Positions 7,713 to 16,819 of a DNA stretch of 37,430 nucleotides are shown here, one piece after another. Every line of letters begins with the position of its first letter. Positions within the stretch are counted from its first letter, which is position 1. The notes under the pieces are model-generated. The model did no database searches. It was not told where the DNA came from and worked only from the letters and a program-made list of their open reading frames with translations. The translations under genes were made by a program, and so were the position numbers. Source of the stretch: UBA1206 sp041672465 (GTDB lineage: Bacteria > Bacillota > Clostridia > Oscillospirales > CAG-382); contig JBAYZO010000013.1 of NCBI GenBank assembly GCA_041672465.1, positions 1 through 37,430 of the forward strand, given 5' to 3'.

Positions 7713-9335
7713 TTAATTATTTAAGAACGCCTCTATCGCGTTTTCAATAGCTGTATTATATATGCTTTGCTTTTGCTCATAGAAAGATGTGATTTTATTC
7801 TCGGGTCTTTGATCTAAAAGCAAGGAGTAGAACTGAATCATAACATCGTTGCCCACGCCGAAGTTGTAAACGGCTGACATATCATAGGTTTTGTTTTTGA
7901 AAATAAGATCAAGCATTCTTTCGGACTCTTCGTCTTTCGACTTTTGTCCTTTAAGCACTTTTTCATAATAAGCGGGGGTGATTATCTTTTGCCCGTGATA
8001 AGCCATTGCCTCAAGGAAGAACAGCGTGGCGTCAAGGTTCTCGTTGTTTGTAATAGGCACGCCTACCGCTTTGAGGCAATAAACTGTCCCCGGCGCGGTG
8101 TAATCATTCTGGTTCAAGTCGATTTTTGGCATTGGTATTATACCGTAATCAACTTCCGCCTCAAGAAGTGACGAACCGGTGGCGGTATTTATTGCCTGCG
8201 GCATAAACAAAGCGTTGCCGTTTGCGAATATTTGGGTTTCCTGCGCGTAAACACCGGAGTTAGAAGCGCCGAAAAAGTCCGCTACGCCAACATGGTTTCC
8301 GTCTGTAATTATGGTAAAAATCCTGCTCCAAGCGTTGATATTCGCTTCTTCCGCAATTCTAATAACCGGAAAGTCTTCGGCGTTTTTATTCACCATTGTC
8401 TGTCCGCAGCCAAGCATAAACATAAGTCCGTCGTTTGCCTGAGCAACCATTCCCCATCTGTCCTCGACAGCGGGGTCAAATGACATTTTGGCGCCGTGCT
8501 TAAGCGCGGCTTGCTTTGCCATCTGATGAAGCATATCAAGCGTCCATTCGCCGGACTCGACAAGTGTATAGGGGTTGGGCAGCCAGAGATCGGCAATTAT
8601 TTCTTTGTTAAAGAACATTGCCCATGTGGACTCGTCGTCGGTAACACAAATGTCACCCGTCAGGAAGAACAGCTTGTTTCCAATTGAAAGGTCGCGTATA
8701 GCGTTCTGGTCCCACCAAGAAGCGTCAAAATTAAGGTATCCGTTTCCGCCGTTAACCTCGCCGTTGATCTCGTAAAGGTTCAAATACCAGCCGTTTAAAG
8801 CGGATTCGGCCATATACATCGCGCCGTCGGCGACAATATCCAGCCCAAGCCCGCCGCTTATGGATTTTTCAACTTCCGCCTTTGAAGCGCCTATCTTGTC
8901 AACATATATCATGTTGAGGTTTATACCGTACTTCTCCCGCATTAAGCGAGTGCGCTCGATAATTGCCGTGACAACGATATCTTCTTCGGATTCTTCCCAC
9001 CAAAATTCACGTTCGGAATAATAATTGGGATTCGGCGCAAGCATTATTAGTTCGGCGTTCCACTTTTTGTCCGGTAAAAGAAGCTTCTCGAAAGGTTCGG
9101 AAGTTTCTTCGGACTCTTCGGATTCCTCAGAGCCCTCTGAAGTGACTGGTTCGCCGTTTGAAGATTCTTCGCTTGTTTTGCTTTCGTTAGACCCCTCAGA
9201 GCTCTCTGAAGTGACGGGTTCACCGTTTGAAGATTCTTTGCTTGTTTTGCTTTCGTTCTCACTCCCCCCGCCGCAAGCGGCAAGGATTAAAACCATCATA
9301 AACGCTGCCAGCGCTAAAGCGATAAATTTTTTCAT
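7713..9335 (-). CDS. extracellular solute-binding lipoprotein (family 1 type), no linked permease
   Basis: A 540-residue lipoprotein of the type that delivers sugars or oligosaccharides to ABC importers. The signal peptide ends in the lipobox LAAC, with lipidated Cys21. Residues about 25-80 are a Ser/Glu/Thr-rich linker containing a 23-residue tandem duplication (NESKTS...GEPVTSE twice, DNA period 69 bp near 9136-9270). The rest matches the large binding-protein fold used with carbohydrate importers (DASWWDQNAIRDLSIGNKLFFLTGD, later GDNVMIQFY-like C-terminal helices). No permease or ATPase for import is nearby, so it must work with partners elsewhere or as a stand-alone binder. It has a perfect promoter and starts at the ATG at 9335 with GGGAGA upstream. 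The substrate is unknown. Confidence 0.88.
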   Translation of the reverse strand: MKKFIALALAAFMMVLILAACGGGSENESKTSKESSNGEPVTSESSEGSNESKTSEESSNGEPVTSEGSEESEESEETSEPFEKLLLPDKKWNAELIMLAPNPNYYSEREFWWEESEEDIVVTAIIERTRLMREKYGINLNMIYVDKIGASKAEVEKSISGGLGLDIVADGAMYMAESALNGWYLNLYEINGEVNGGNGYLNFDASWWDQNAIRDLSIGNKLFFLTGDICVTDDESTWAMFFNKEIIADLWLPNPYTLVESGEWTLDMLHQMAKQAALKHGAKMSFDPAVEDRWGMVAQANDGLMFMLGCGQTMVNKNAEDFPVIRIAEEANINAWSRIFTIITDGNHVGVADFFGASNSGVYAQETQIFANGNALFMPQAINTATGSSLLEAEVDYGIIPMPKIDLNQNDYTAPGTVYCLKAVGVPITNNENLDATLFFLEAMAYHGQKIITPAYYEKVLKGQKSKDEESERMLDLIFKNKTYDMSAVYNFGVGNDVMIQFYSLLLDQRPENKITSFYEQKQSIYNTAIENAIEAFLNN

Positions 9336-9371
9336 TTAACCAAAATATCTCCCTTTAGTTTTTTCTTGCAT

Positions 9372-9400
9372 ATTATACAAAAAAATTTATAAAATGTCAA
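9372..9400 (-). promoter_or_regulatory. promoter of the solute-binding lipoprotein gene
   Basis: Minus strand TTGACA (9395-9400), 17-bp spacer, TATAAT (9372-9377). A perfect consensus pair about 37 bases before the start codon. Confidence 0.85.
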
Positions 9401-9506
9401 CCAAATACACATATCTATAATTTTTACGTAAATTAAACTACCAAAGTTAACTCCGCGGAGAGTGATAAGCGGTACCCGGCCGGCAAGCGTCAGCCGTTTC
9501 GCGTCT

Positions 9507-11456
9507 TTACGCCAGCCACTGCTCGCTAAGCCAGTTTATTCGTTTTTCCAGCCAGCCGGCAATCCTTTGGGAGGCGGCTCTCTGGTCTCCGCTCCCCCAG
9601 CGGACGCTGTTTTTCGCGAACTCGTTTTCGTAGGTGTCGGAAACCCAGCTCATCTCCGCGATAAGCCCGTCGAACACGCCGTTTTCCGAAGCGGAGGTCC
9701 ATTTTTGCTTTACAAGCTCTTTAAACCATTCCGCTTTGTAAAGCGTTATAAACCAAGTTGACGAACGGTTGCCGGAGGAAGATATAAATTCCCTTGGCTG
9801 CCACGCCGAGGTTGAGAATTTATCGTACCGAAACCCCGTGTCGTCCCCGAACGCCCAAGAAAAATCCCAAGGGGCGCAAAAGGTCAGCTTTGGGTTTTGG
9901 CCACTGAGGTCGACATACATAAAAAAGCTGCCGATACCCACGTCCCGCTCCTCGCACAGTTCCTGAAGCACATACATTCCCACAAGCGAATCGACATCCA
10001 TTACCTTTTCCACGGCCTCCCGCGGGGTGAGGGTTGGCGCGGGGGTTATTCGGGTGAAGTTATCGTCAAACTCAAAACATTCCCCCTCCCAGATAGCCTT
10101 GTAGACAATTTGATAAGCGTTTAAAATATAATTCTTTATAAAGCTCAGCTGTTCGTTTGTAAGGTAATCGCTCTTCACCGAATAGCCCACAGTCGGGGTT
10201 TTATAAGTGACGCCGTACATATCCGTCAGTCTTACCTCGCCGTAATTGATGGTAAAATAAAAGGGTTCTTTTGTGTAGTAGTTGTCTATTTCAAGGAGAT
10301 AGCCGTTTTTAAGGGTTGTGTCGCCCTCTCTTATCTTTTTAACGTCAACCCTGTTTTCATTTACCTGAATTTGGTCGCAAAGTATATATACCCCCATATA
10401 TTCGTTGTTAAAATAAACCTCCGCGTAGGTGTAGTCGGACACGAAATACCCCTCGCCAAGCAGTTGTTTTCCCATATAAAACGAAATTGGCTCTTTTATA
10501 AAATGGTTGTCCCCCCGCAACAGCACCCAGCTCTTGCATTTGGCGCCGGAGTTTAACCCCAAAAGCGACTTTTTGGAATCAAACTTCAGCCGGTAGTGAA
10601 CCTTGTTTACGCGTATCCAATCTTCGTCGCCGTAGTTGGCGGAGGCGTTCCCTCTCACCCGTATCCCGGCGCTCTGCGTTTTAAGCTCATATTCGGGCGG
10701 ACAGTTAGTTATTGTTACCTCGCAGGGAGTGTAGCTGTCAAGCCTAACCACTTCTTTGCCGAAGGTGTTTATATTAACCACCGGCATGTTATAAAAATCA
10801 TACTCAAATATTGCGTCAAGCGAATATATTTCGTCGGCGGCAAAAGTTAAAACCGGCTCGCTTTGCCCCGAAGACCACCCTTTAAAGCGGAAGAATTCCG
10901 CGGGCGTGGCCTCCAGCGTTACAGTTCCGCCGTAGATGGTGATACTAATACCCCCGCCCTCGCCGGGGACGTCAATTACGCTTGCTGGAGAAGCCGAAAA
11001 GCCGTTGTCAAGCCCAAAGCCAAACACCGCCTCTTTTATTCTGACAAATTGGCCGCATTCACCGCATTTTCCCTCGCTTAGCAGGGTATAGGAAGAAACT
11101 CCTTTTAACAGGCTGTATGACTTTAGCTCAATGACATGACCCGACGCCTTTTCGTAGACGGTCTTTTTTTCGCCGCACCGCGAACAAATATATGTTTCAT
11201 AGCCGCCCTCCTCACAGTTCGGCGGCGATATCTCGCTCAGCACAAACTCATGCCCCAGCGGCGGAGTAAACGCGCCGATTTGTTCCTTCCCATCGGAAGT
11301 GTAGCTTATGGTGTAGCCGCTTTCCTCGCAGGTGGGGGGGACTATTATATCTTCGGGGGGAATGTTTTTCCCGCAACCGAACAGCGCCGTCACAAACACA
11401 GCGGAAAGCAGCGCCGCTAAAACCCGCTTTAAAAATCTTTTTTGTAAAACCGTCAT
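9507..11456 (-). CDS. CotH-kinase family lipoprotein
   Basis: A 649-residue exported protein. The frame is open from 11603, but that would overlap the preceding ABC gene. The ATG at 11456 has CGGAGGAAATT directly before it and gives a proper lipoprotein signal peptide ending FGC (Cys28). After it come a CSRCG zinc-knuckle-like segment, an InlB-type beta repeat (GGTVTLEATPAEFFRFKGWS) and then the CotH kinase domain. This domain has VRGNAS, a GVYILCDQIQ strand and the metal/catalytic segment WDFSWAFGDDTG (residues 530-541). CotH proteins are atypical kinases that phosphorylate spore-coat or secreted proteins. The substrate here is unknown. It follows the ABC exporter by 46 bases and is probably its operon partner. 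Confidence 0.88.
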   Translation of the reverse strand: MTVLQKRFLKRVLAALLSAVFVTALFGCGKNIPPEDIIVPPTCEESGYTISYTSDGKEQIGAFTPPLGHEFVLSEISPPNCEEGGYETYICSRCGEKKTVYEKASGHVIELKSYSLLKGVSSYTLLSEGKCGECGQFVRIKEAVFGFGLDNGFSASPASVIDVPGEGGGISITIYGGTVTLEATPAEFFRFKGWSSGQSEPVLTFAADEIYSLDAIFEYDFYNMPVVNINTFGKEVVRLDSYTPCEVTITNCPPEYELKTQSAGIRVRGNASANYGDEDWIRVNKVHYRLKFDSKKSLLGLNSGAKCKSWVLLRGDNHFIKEPISFYMGKQLLGEGYFVSDYTYAEVYFNNEYMGVYILCDQIQVNENRVDVKKIREGDTTLKNGYLLEIDNYYTKEPFYFTINYGEVRLTDMYGVTYKTPTVGYSVKSDYLTNEQLSFIKNYILNAYQIVYKAIWEGECFEFDDNFTRITPAPTLTPREAVEKVMDVDSLVGMYVLQELCEERDVGIGSFFMYVDLSGQNPKLTFCAPWDFSWAFGDDTGFRYDKFSTSAWQPREFISSSGNRSSTWFITLYKAEWFKELVKQKWTSASENGVFDGLIAEMSWVSDTYENEFAKNSVRWGSGDQRAASQRIAGWLEKRINWLSEQWLA

Positions 11457-11502
11457 AATTTCCTCCGTTTTTGCTGAAACCGCTCCGCCATACTGCTCCG
11501 CT

Positions 11503-13326
11503 TTAATAAGTCTCAAACTGCGAATAATAAAGCTCAGAATAAAAGCCGCCCCTTGCCATAAGTTCTTCATGGCTGCCCTGCTCGACAATATTGCCCGCGT
11601 CAACCACGATTATCAAATCGGCGTTTTGAATGGTAGACAGCCTGTGGGCGATGACAAAGCTTGTCTTGTCCCGCATAAGGGAGCGCATCGCCTGCTGTAT
11701 CCGCTTTTCGGTCTGGGTGTCCACATTGGAGGTCGCCTCGTCAAGAATGAGTATTTTCGAGTCCTGCAGCATCGCACGGGCGATTGTCAAAAGCTGTTTT
11801 TGCCCTTTTGAGATAGCGCCCTCGTCGCTGATAACGGTGTCGTACCCGTTGGGGAGCCGCTCGATAAAGCTGTGGATTCTCGCCGCTTTGCAGGCGGCGG
11901 CGACATCATCGCGGGTCACGTTCTCCCTGCCGTAAGCAAGGTTTTCAAACACCGTGCCGTAAAAAAGCCAAGTGTCCTGCAGTACCATGGTGAAAGCGTT
12001 TCTCAGCGAGGAGCGGGTGACCGAATAAATAGAACTGCCGTCAATGGTTATGTCCCCGCCGTCCGAATCGTAAAACCTCATTAAAAGGTTCACAAGCGTT
12101 GTTTTTCCCGCGCCGGTCGGCCCGACAATGGCGACAAGACTCCCTTTTTTCGCTTTTAAGTTAAGGTTATGGATAATTTCTTTGTCCTTTACATACCCGA
12201 ACCTCACGCCGCGGAACTCAACCTCGCCGCCCTCAACAGACAAACTTTTCGCCCCGGGTATGTCGTCTTTTTCGGGCTTTGCGTCGATAAGCCTGAAAAC
12301 CCTTTCGGCGGCGGCAAGCGCGGACTGAAAATTGCCGATTATATTTGCCGTCTCGTTAATCGGACCCGAAAACTTGCGGGAATACTGCACAAAGGCGGAA
12401 ATCCCGCCCAAGTCAATAAACCCCCTTAGGTACATGACCGCCCCGAACACCGAAACCAGCGCGAGCGAGAGGTTGTTTATAAAGCCGACCCCCGGCCCGA
12501 CTATAGTGCCGTAGTACTCCGCTTTTGTGTAGGAATTTACGGCGTCGGTGTTTTTTTCGTCAAACTTCTCAATGATTTGTTTTTCCCTGTTATAGGCTTT
12601 TGTGGTCTTTTGACCTGCCGTCATTTCCTCCACAAAGCTGTTGAGAACCCCCAAATTCAGGGAGCGGGTCTTATACAGCGGCCTTACCTTTTTGGTGATG
12701 ATACGGGTGAAAACAATGGAGAGCGGGATTGTAAAGGCAAACACCAAAACCAAAAGCGGCACGATGCTGAGCATCGCCGCCAGCGAGCCCGAGACGATTA
12801 TCACCGAGCGCATCACTTGAAGTATATCATCCGACAGCGTTAAATTCACCGTGTCAATGTCATAAGATATTATGCTGATTATATCCCCCGCTTGGTAAGT
12901 GTCAAAAAAACTGACGGGGAGCGACATAAGCTTTTCAAACACGTCCCGCCTCATGCGGTAAACCACTTTTTTTGAAAGCATTATAACTATCAGCGAGAGC
13001 ATATACACCAAAACCGATGATAATATATAAAAAATCAGCATAAGCGTGACATAGTAATAAACTTTGTTAAAGTCCGCCTGCCCTTTGCCTATCCCCATCG
13101 CGTTTATCGCCTTGCCCGAGAGCGAAGGGCCGATGAGGGCGAGCAGGTTTGACGCCACCACAAGAACCAGCGAGACAAGGAGAAGAAACTTATATTTATA
13201 AAGGTAGCCCCACAGCCTTATCAGGATATATTTCTTTTTGGGCTTAGCGGATGAAAAATTCCGTCTGTCGCCGCTGTTTTCCCCCCGGGAAAGCCTGCCG
13301 CCGCCTATGTTTCCCCCTCTGTTCAC
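11503..13326 (-). CDS. ABC exporter half-transporter, subunit with intact ATPase residues
   Basis: A 607-residue fusion of a six-helix exporter domain and a nucleotide-binding domain. Walker A GPTGAGKTT is at 402-410, the signature motif is SKGQKQL (from 506; normally LSGGQ), Walker B is ILILDEATS with catalytic Glu530, and the switch histidine is His561 (IAHRLST). The unusual signature belongs with the partner's weak ATPase site, as in heterodimeric exporters such as BmrC/D or TM287/288. The start is a GTG at 13326 that overlaps the previous stop in GTGA, so the two are translationally coupled. The N-terminal 30 residues are polar and glycine-rich. The exported substrate could be a drug, lipid or peptide; sequence does not decide. 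Confidence 0.95.
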   Translation of the reverse strand: MNRGGNIGGGRLSRGENSGDRRNFSSAKPKKKYILIRLWGYLYKYKFLLLVSLVLVVASNLLALIGPSLSGKAINAMGIGKGQADFNKVYYYVTLMLIFYILSSVLVYMLSLIVIMLSKKVVYRMRRDVFEKLMSLPVSFFDTYQAGDIISIISYDIDTVNLTLSDDILQVMRSVIIVSGSLAAMLSIVPLLVLVFAFTIPLSIVFTRIITKKVRPLYKTRSLNLGVLNSFVEEMTAGQKTTKAYNREKQIIEKFDEKNTDAVNSYTKAEYYGTIVGPGVGFINNLSLALVSVFGAVMYLRGFIDLGGISAFVQYSRKFSGPINETANIIGNFQSALAAAERVFRLIDAKPEKDDIPGAKSLSVEGGEVEFRGVRFGYVKDKEIIHNLNLKAKKGSLVAIVGPTGAGKTTLVNLLMRFYDSDGGDITIDGSSIYSVTRSSLRNAFTMVLQDTWLFYGTVFENLAYGRENVTRDDVAAACKAARIHSFIERLPNGYDTVISDEGAISKGQKQLLTIARAMLQDSKILILDEATSNVDTQTEKRIQQAMRSLMRDKTSFVIAHRLSTIQNADLIIVVDAGNIVEQGSHEELMARGGFYSELYYSQFETY

Positions 13327-15035
13327 AGCCCCTCGCCCCCCATTTGCGTCTGCGCTATTGTCCGGTAGGTCTCGCAGTCGTTAATAAGCGACGAATGTTT
13401 CCCTTTGCCGATTATCTCTCCGTCGTCAAGCACCAAAATGCAGTCGGCGTGGCGAATTGAAGAAATCCTTTGGGTGACTATTATTTTAGTTGTGTCGGGG
13501 TAGTTTTCGCGGAGCGCCTTTCTCAGCGCGGAATCGGTTTTATAGTCAAGCGCCGACGACGCGTCGTCAAGGACAAGTATTTCCGGTCCCCCCGCGAGCG
13601 AGCGGGAAATTAAAAGGCGCTGCTTTTGCCCGCCTGAAAGGTTAGTCCCCCTCTGCGAGACCAAATATCCCATACCGCCCTTGCTTTCGGATATAAAGCT
13701 CATCGCCTGCGCGCTTTCCGCGGCGGAAACAAGTGTTTCTTCCGACAGTCCCCTTAAATAATCAATATTTTCGGAAATCTCCCCTGAAAAAATAAAATCG
13801 CTCTGGAAAGCGTTGCCGAACTTTTTCCGCAGAACATCGTTGGGGATAGCCCGGATATCCGCGCCGTCAATAAGTATTTGTCCCTCATCGGGGTCGTAAA
13901 ACCTGTTGAGCAGGTTTATAAGGGTGGTTTTGCCGCTCCCCGTCGCGCCGATAACGCCGAGCGTCTGACCCCTCTCAAGGCAAAAGCTTATATTCTTAAG
14001 GTTTGGGCGGATTTTGTTGTAAGAAAAAGTGACGTCCCTAAACTCAATATGGCAGCCGCTTTTTGACCCGGGAAGCTCTAAAATTTTACCGTCGTTCTCG
14101 GCGTCAAGGACTTCTGAAATCCGCCTTGCCGAGGCGGCCCCCCTTGTATACATCACAAACACGTTTGTAATGCCGAGCATGGCGTTTAAAATAATTGTAA
14201 AATAAGTTAGGAACGCGATTATCGTGCCGGGGGTGGTGTTCCCGGCGTTTGCGCGGAACGCCCCGAACAGCACTACAAGGGTTAGCCCCACGTTTAAAAT
14301 AAGCGTGGCGGAGGGGTTTGTGACCGACATAATAAAGCCCGCCCTCTTCTCTTTTGAGATAAGGGCCTTGTTGTCTTTGTCAAACTTGTTTTTTTCATAT
14401 TCGGTTTTTGATAGCGCCTTGACCACCCGAACCCCCGCGAAGTTTTCCTGAACCGTGCGGGTGAGCTTGTCGAGCGCCTCTTGAGATTCCGTGTATACGG
14501 GCACGCTTTTTTTGGTTACGAAATACATTATAACCGCGATAACGGGGAGTGTGGCGATAAGTATCAAAGTCAGCGTTTTGTCAAGCGCGAGGGTTATAAT
14601 TATCCCGCCCACGAGCAATATCGGCGCTCTCACGCCTATTCTCTGCATTCTCGCGAGCATTTGGTTTACGTTATAGGTGTCGGAAGTCAGCCGCGAGATT
14701 AAAGACGGCGTGGTAAAAGCGTCGGTGTCGGGCGAGGACAGCAGGGAAATCTTGGTGAACAGGTCGTGCCTGAGCTGTTTTGTAATCTTCCCCGCGGAAG
14801 AAGCCGCGATTCGGTTTGCCGCGATATTTGACACAAACGACAGCCCGCCGCAAAGCGCCATTATGCCGCCCCAGAGATAAATTTTGCCTTCTTGCCCTTG
14901 TTTGGCGAAGTCGTCAATAATCATTGCCAAAATATAGGGGATTATCAGATCCATCATGATCCCGATAAATTTAATAAAAAGCCCCACGGAAATTTGCGGC
15001 ATATGGGGCTTTATGTAAAGATAAAGTCTTTTCAA
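13323..15035 (-). CDS. ABC exporter half-transporter, subunit with degenerate ATPase residues
   Basis: A 570-residue partner of the downstream exporter gene. Walker A GATGSGKTT (363-371) and a canonical signature LSGGQKQR (from 466) are present. The catalytic glutamate is replaced by Asp491 (LVLDDASS), and the switch histidine by Gln522 (VTQRISS). One composite site of the heterodimer is therefore expected to hydrolyse ATP poorly, which is the usual arrangement of asymmetric exporters. The start is a TTG at 15035; a GGAGG lies 16 bases upstream, which is long, so the exact start is less certain. It follows a small membrane-protein gene by 12 bases. Confidence 0.94.
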   Translation of the reverse strand: MKRLYLYIKPHMPQISVGLFIKFIGIMMDLIIPYILAMIIDDFAKQGQEGKIYLWGGIMALCGGLSFVSNIAANRIAASSAGKITKQLRHDLFTKISLLSSPDTDAFTTPSLISRLTSDTYNVNQMLARMQRIGVRAPILLVGGIIITLALDKTLTLILIATLPVIAVIMYFVTKKSVPVYTESQEALDKLTRTVQENFAGVRVVKALSKTEYEKNKFDKDNKALISKEKRAGFIMSVTNPSATLILNVGLTLVVLFGAFRANAGNTTPGTIIAFLTYFTIILNAMLGITNVFVMYTRGAASARRISEVLDAENDGKILELPGSKSGCHIEFRDVTFSYNKIRPNLKNISFCLERGQTLGVIGATGSGKTTLINLLNRFYDPDEGQILIDGADIRAIPNDVLRKKFGNAFQSDFIFSGEISENIDYLRGLSEETLVSAAESAQAMSFISESKGGMGYLVSQRGTNLSGGQKQRLLISRSLAGGPEILVLDDASSALDYKTDSALRKALRENYPDTTKIIVTQRISSIRHADCILVLDDGEIIGKGKHSSLINDCETYRTIAQTQMGGEGL

Positions 15036-15047
15036 TTTTTAATAAAA

Positions 15048-15542
15048 CTAACCTCCAAACAGCATTGACGCGACGGTGACAAATGAAGACGCGAAAAACG
15101 CGGCTATGAACACAAACCCCATTGCTATAACCGTCAGGCAAAGCGACAAAACAACGCATTTGACAACGCTCGTCCTGTCGGCGTCCACAAATGAAAACAG
15201 TCTTAGCCGCGACAATAAAAACATGGCGGCTGCCACGCACGCGTCAATAAACCATTCAACATATTTTATTCCATAGAAATCTTTGGTTGTGATTATCCCG
15301 ACGGCGGCCGAACAGGCGACCAGCGCGATGAGGGCGTAAATGATTTTTCTTTTTAAATACCGCCTGCTTATCAATGTTATGAATATAGATAAAAACCACC
15401 ACAAAAAGCCAAGCTGTCTCAGCCTGTCGTCTTTAAAATTGCCCCCGAAAAACGCTAAAACGCAAATAGCCGCCCAGAAAAGAGTTAAAAGCGAGGTCCT
15501 TAAAATCTTGTCTCGGTTGGGAAATCGTTTGCTAACGTCCAT
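15048..15542 (-). CDS. small polytopic membrane protein of unknown function
   Basis: A 164-residue protein with about five hydrophobic segments: LLTLFWAAICVLAFFGG, then LGFLWWFLSIFITLI, then IIYALIALVACSAAVGII, then a WFIDACVAAAMFLL segment, and a long final hydrophobic stretch. No family motif is recognised. The frame opens at a TTG (15557) but the ATG at 15542 has GGGGG eight bases upstream and is preferred. It sits 12 bases before the exporter genes and is presumably co-transcribed. A role in the transporter's assembly or immunity is only a guess from position. Confidence 0.78.
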   Translation of the reverse strand: MDVSKRFPNRDKILRTSLLTLFWAAICVLAFFGGNFKDDRLRQLGFLWWFLSIFITLISRRYLKRKIIYALIALVACSAAVGIITTKDFYGIKYVEWFIDACVAAAMFLLSRLRLFSFVDADRTSVVKCVVLSLCLTVIAMGFVFIAAFFASSFVTVASMLFGG

Positions 15543-15615
15543 TTTTACAGCCCCCAAAACGCAAAAATTTTCTATAAATCCCGCCGGGGTTGATTATTGT
15601 TCCGGTGTATTACAA

Positions 15616-15903
15616 CTAAACGGTAGCGCTTTTTTCAAGCTTTTTGTTTCTGAAATAAACTATGGTGTCCCCCATAACCATGGAGAGGTTAAATATATAA
15701 ACAATAATCGGATATGTAAAAGACCCCGAATCAACCCATTCGATAATTTTCCAAGCAATGCCGCACATATAGCCGAGGTCAATGAGAAGTAAAAATAATA
15801 AGCTTTTGCCCTTTGTGGATTTTGATTTTAAGGATTTTGCCAGCGAAAACGGCCATGATATTCCAAACAGCGCTACCATAAGTGTTTCAAGGGTTTTTGT
15901 CAT
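15616..15903 (-). CDS. small three-helix membrane protein, PQ-loop/SemiSWEET-like
   Basis: A 95-residue protein with three predicted membrane helices: LETLMVALFGISWPFSLAKS, then SLLFLLLIDLGYMCGIAWKI, then YPIIVYIFNLSMVMGDTIVYF. The SWP and GKSLLF motifs with this three-helix layout resemble PQ-loop/SemiSWEET half-transporters, though no clear PQ dipeptide is seen and the identity is tentative. The ATG at 15903 has GGGAGC about 10 bases upstream. It is the first gene of the presumed exporter operon. Confidence 0.75.
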   Translation of the reverse strand: MTKTLETLMVALFGISWPFSLAKSLKSKSTKGKSLLFLLLIDLGYMCGIAWKIIEWVDSGSFTYPIIVYIFNLSMVMGDTIVYFRNKKLEKSATV

Positions 15904-16004
15904 AAAATGTTTTGCTCCCGATTTGTTTTTTTGGCGAAATCCGCCCGGATAGCTTTATCCGCGACGCTTTAAAAATATGCCACACAATATAATAACATAA
16001 TAAT

Positions 16005-16033
16005 ATAATATCACACATTAAAATTTTTTTCAA
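16005..16033 (-). promoter_or_regulatory. probable promoter of the membrane-protein/ABC exporter/CotH operon
   Basis: Minus strand TTGAAA (16028-16033), 17-bp spacer, TATTAT (16005-16010). The surrounding AT-rich sequence offers other registers, so the exact boxes are uncertain. Confidence 0.5.
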
Positions 16034-16057
16034 TCGTTATTGAACAGTTAATAAAAA

Positions 16058-16099
16058 AACCAAAAAAACAAGAGGCCGTAATAAACAGCCTCTTGTTTT
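16058..16099 (-). terminator. terminator of the hsp20 gene
   Basis: A 12-bp stem AAAACAAGAGGC (16065-16076) with GCCTCTTGTTTT (16088-16099), followed on the minus strand by a T-run, starting about 28 bases after the hsp20 stop. Confidence 0.85.
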
Positions 16100-16127
16100 C
16101 TTGTTTCCCCGGGAACGAAAGATATTT

Positions 16128-16571
16128 TTAGTCGATCGTCAGTCTTCTTGTCTCGGGAACGGTGGGGGTTTTTTTGGGCAGCTTCATGGTGAGCACGCCG
16201 TTTTCGTACTTCGCCGAGATGTTTTCCGCGTTAATGCCGGAAAGGTCAAACTGCCGCGTGAAAGAGCCGTAGGAACGCTCGCAGCAAATATACTTGCCTT
16301 TTGAGTCCTTGTCCTCTCTTTCGGTTTTACGCTCAGCCTTGATCGTCATCACGTCCTCGCTGATATCAACCCCGATATCCTCTTTTCTAAACCCGGGAAG
16401 GTCGGCCTCAAGCAGGTACGCGTCGCCCTCGTCCTTAATATCGGTTCTGAAGGCTCCGAGGTTCCTGTTCCTTAAAAAGCCGTAGGGGTTGCCGAAAAAG
16501 TTTTTTTCAAGTTCGGCGAGCTCGCTAAACGGGTTAAAAAGCGAGATTTCATAATTTCTTCTGTTTGACAT
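16128..16571 (-). CDS. small heat-shock protein, Hsp20/alpha-crystallin family
   Basis: A 147-residue ATP-independent holdase chaperone. The N-terminal arm (NPFSELAELEKNFFG) precedes an alpha-crystallin domain from about residue 42. Family hallmarks are LLEADLPGFRKEDIGVDI, the central R-Y/F-GSFTRQFDL strand and the A-x-x-x-N-GVL signature in AKYENGVLTMKLPKK. The tail ends RRLTID, an L-T-I version of the I-x-I motif used for oligomer contacts. The ATG at 16571 has CGGAGG about eight bases upstream. Its promoter carries a CIRCE element, so HrcA repression is likely. The gene is monocistronic. Confidence 0.96.
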   Translation of the reverse strand: MSNRRNYEISLFNPFSELAELEKNFFGNPYGFLRNRNLGAFRTDIKDEGDAYLLEADLPGFRKEDIGVDISEDVMTIKAERKTEREDKDSKGKYICCERSYGSFTRQFDLSGINAENISAKYENGVLTMKLPKKTPTVPETRRLTID

Positions 16572-16788
16572 AGCATTTACCTCCGTGCAATATGTATTTT
16601 TTGTTTTATAAGATTTTATTAGGCTTTCCTTACGCCGGACGGGTTTTCCGTAAACATTGCTTTTGTTGGCATTCTCACAAGAGCCTTGCCAAGAATTTGT
16701 TTTCGCTTCCCGTCCGCTAAAGGCAAAACCGCTTTACAGTTATATTATAACGCCCAAATCAATAAAATGTGTTAACAAATTGTAAAAA

Positions 16789-16815
16789 GTAGCAATCATA
16801 TTGTTAGAGTGCTAA
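16789..16815 (-). promoter_or_regulatory. CIRCE element (HrcA operator) upstream of hsp20
   Basis: GTAGCAATC, nine bases, GAGTGCTAA. The right arm is a perfect half of the consensus TTAGCACTC-N9-GAGTGCTAA and the left arm matches seven of nine. It lies directly after the -10 box of the hsp20 promoter, the standard position for HrcA repression. Confidence 0.8.
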
Positions 16816-16819
16816 ATAA

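Noticed and set aside
11457..11603. An upstream start for the CotH-kinase gene
   Set aside because: It would overlap the ABC gene by about 100 bases, add a non-signal N-terminus and ignore the strong GGAGG before the ATG at 11456.
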